A stretch of DNA of 64,000 bases, taken from assembly GCF_021390245.1 (NCBI RefSeq), contig NZ_JAJUXH010000019.1, forward strand, positions 62,001 to 126,000. The letters are read 5' to 3'. Numbering within the stretch: the stretch's first letter is position 1; each line of letters opens with the position of its first letter. The translations under genes were made by a program, and so were the position numbers. This stretch comes from Dyadobacter sp. CY323. GTDB taxonomy: Bacteria > Bacteroidota > Bacteroidia > Cytophagales > Spirosomataceae. The notes beneath the pieces are model-generated. The model worked only from the letters and a program-made list of their open reading frames with translations. It was not told the DNA's origin and did no database searches. Of this stretch, positions 63,223-64,000 are shown piece after piece.

Positions 63223-64000
63223 ATGATACTAAGAATTTTTATTCTGATCACCATCCTGACCGCCGGTATCACGCAGGCTTGGGCGCAAGTGAAACTGAAT
63301 ACCACACAATTCAATCAGAAAGGGGAGGCCACTCTCACGCGTCAGAAAGACATTGTTGAGCTTACCTGGCCCGCCGGCGCGGGGAAGGTTGGAAAGGTGC
63401 AGTTCGATCTGTCGCCATTCAGGCCTTTGTTCAAACGTATTGCTCTTGGTACGAAAGCCCAGCCGGTTACAATCTCGGAAGATCTGGATGCGGCATTTTT
63501 GCTGACCGTCGGCAAGCGTGACCTGCTCTCACAGAACGGATGGAATATCTTTTTCGATAAAGTACCTTCCCGACCTTTCCAGACTTTTCCTGTCGCCCTC
63601 AAAAAGACGAGCATTTCGGTTAAAACGATCGGGAGCCGCACGGTAGTAACGATCGGGAGCCTTTCCGCTGACCGTTTTTCCGGGGTATTGGCAGTGACTT
63701 TTTATAATGGCAGCCCTCTGTTCAACATCGCTGCGGTCATGTCGACCAAGGCGGAGGCAACAGCTATCGTTTATGATGCGGGGCTGATCAGCCGGACGGA
63801 AAAATGGAAAAGTGTGTCCTGGACGAATACCGCCGATCAAATGGAGTCGGCCGGGATACAGTATGCCGATTCTGCCAAAAATCTTGCCGTGAAATACCGG
63901 ACGATTGCCGCCCAAACAAACAATGGAACAATGGCCATTTTCCCTGCGCCGCACCAATATTTTTACCCGCTGGACGAGGCCTTCAACCTCAAATTCATCT
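63223..64000 (+). CDS. Exported protein of unknown function, 3' end outside window
   Basis: The frame is open from the ATG at 63223 to the window end (259 codons). Residues 1-22 are a signal peptide (MILRIFILITILTAGITQAW, then AQ) and the mature part starts VKLNTTQFNQKGEATLTRQK. It reads as a beta-rich periplasmic domain (VELTWPAGAGKVGKVQFDLS, FSGVLAVTFYNGSPLFNIAA). No family is recognised. It may be a large secreted or enzyme-like protein continuing beyond the window. It is divergent from katG. Confidence 0.75.
   Translation, partial: MILRIFILITILTAGITQAWAQVKLNTTQFNQKGEATLTRQKDIVELTWPAGAGKVGKVQFDLSPFRPLFKRIALGTKAQPVTISEDLDAAFLLTVGKRDLLSQNGWNIFFDKVPSRPFQTFPVALKKTSISVKTIGSRTVVTIGSLSADRFSGVLAVTFYNGSPLFNIAAVMSTKAEATAIVYDAGLISRTEKWKSVSWTNTADQMESAGIQYADSAKNLAVKYRTIAAQTNNGTMAIFPAPHQYFYPLDEAFNLKFI

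Overview
The window looks like chromosomal DNA of a Bacteroidota bacterium of the order Cytophagales, most likely family Spirosomaceae; Dyadobacter is my best guess, from the family mix and without any database search. Pointers are two SusC/SusD outer-membrane pairs, an ECF sigma/FecR pair, a one-protein hybrid two-component regulator, LytS/LytTR pairs, a 7TMR-DISM kinase, many small lipoproteins, a type IX secretion sorting-domain remnant and few Shine-Dalgarno sequences. No rRNA, tRNA, CRISPR array or intact insertion sequence was seen.

1-4.6 kb (mostly minus strand): the start of a Tat-exported Gfo/Idh/MocA oxidoreductase, an AraC-like regulator with a short C-terminus, then a tightly packed four-gene operon. 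It encodes a GNAT-like protein, a HigA-like HTH protein, a LytS-type kinase and a LytTR response regulator, and a perfect palindrome precedes its first gene. 4.6-11 kb (plus): a luciferase-like monooxygenase, then a probable operon of lipoprotein, glycosyltransferase, 7TMR-DISM kinase and NarL-type regulator. Its leader has three repeats spaced exactly 22 bp apart and a 12-bp hairpin.

11-16.3 kb: a fatty acid hydroxylase, two tiny membrane proteins, a plus-strand lipoprotein, then a minus-strand array of four paralogous lipoprotein-type genes (one frameshifted, one without a signal peptide) behind an unrelated lipoprotein, and a cold-shock protein. 16.3-27 kb: a soluble PAS kinase with a CheY-like partner, a MacB/FtsX permease, a heptamer minisatellite beside a T9SS sorting-domain remnant, a 729-residue SIR2-domain protein that may be a phage-defence effector, an ABC exporter, and a 470-bp array of two interleaved GC-rich repeat units before a DUF3891 gene.

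27-34 kb: ECF sigma factor, FecR anti-sigma, STN-bearing SusC and SusD form a surface-signalling uptake locus. 34-51 kb is mostly metabolic: GntP permease plus MaeB malic enzyme, a LytS/LytTR pair, a GH95 alpha-L-fucosidase-like enzyme, an SGNH protein, a YdeI-like protein, an Hsp70-like protein, and a LysR regulator followed by a ferredoxin-NADP reductase/ferredoxin pair with a perfect LysR-type dyad between them.

51-64 kb: a second SusC/SusD pair with its own hybrid two-component regulator, then katG with an OxyR-like box in its upstream region, and the start of an exported protein that runs off the window. The best candidates for undescribed biology are the GNAT-HTH-LytS-LytTR operon, the SIR2 protein, the lipoprotein array and the two repeat regions.
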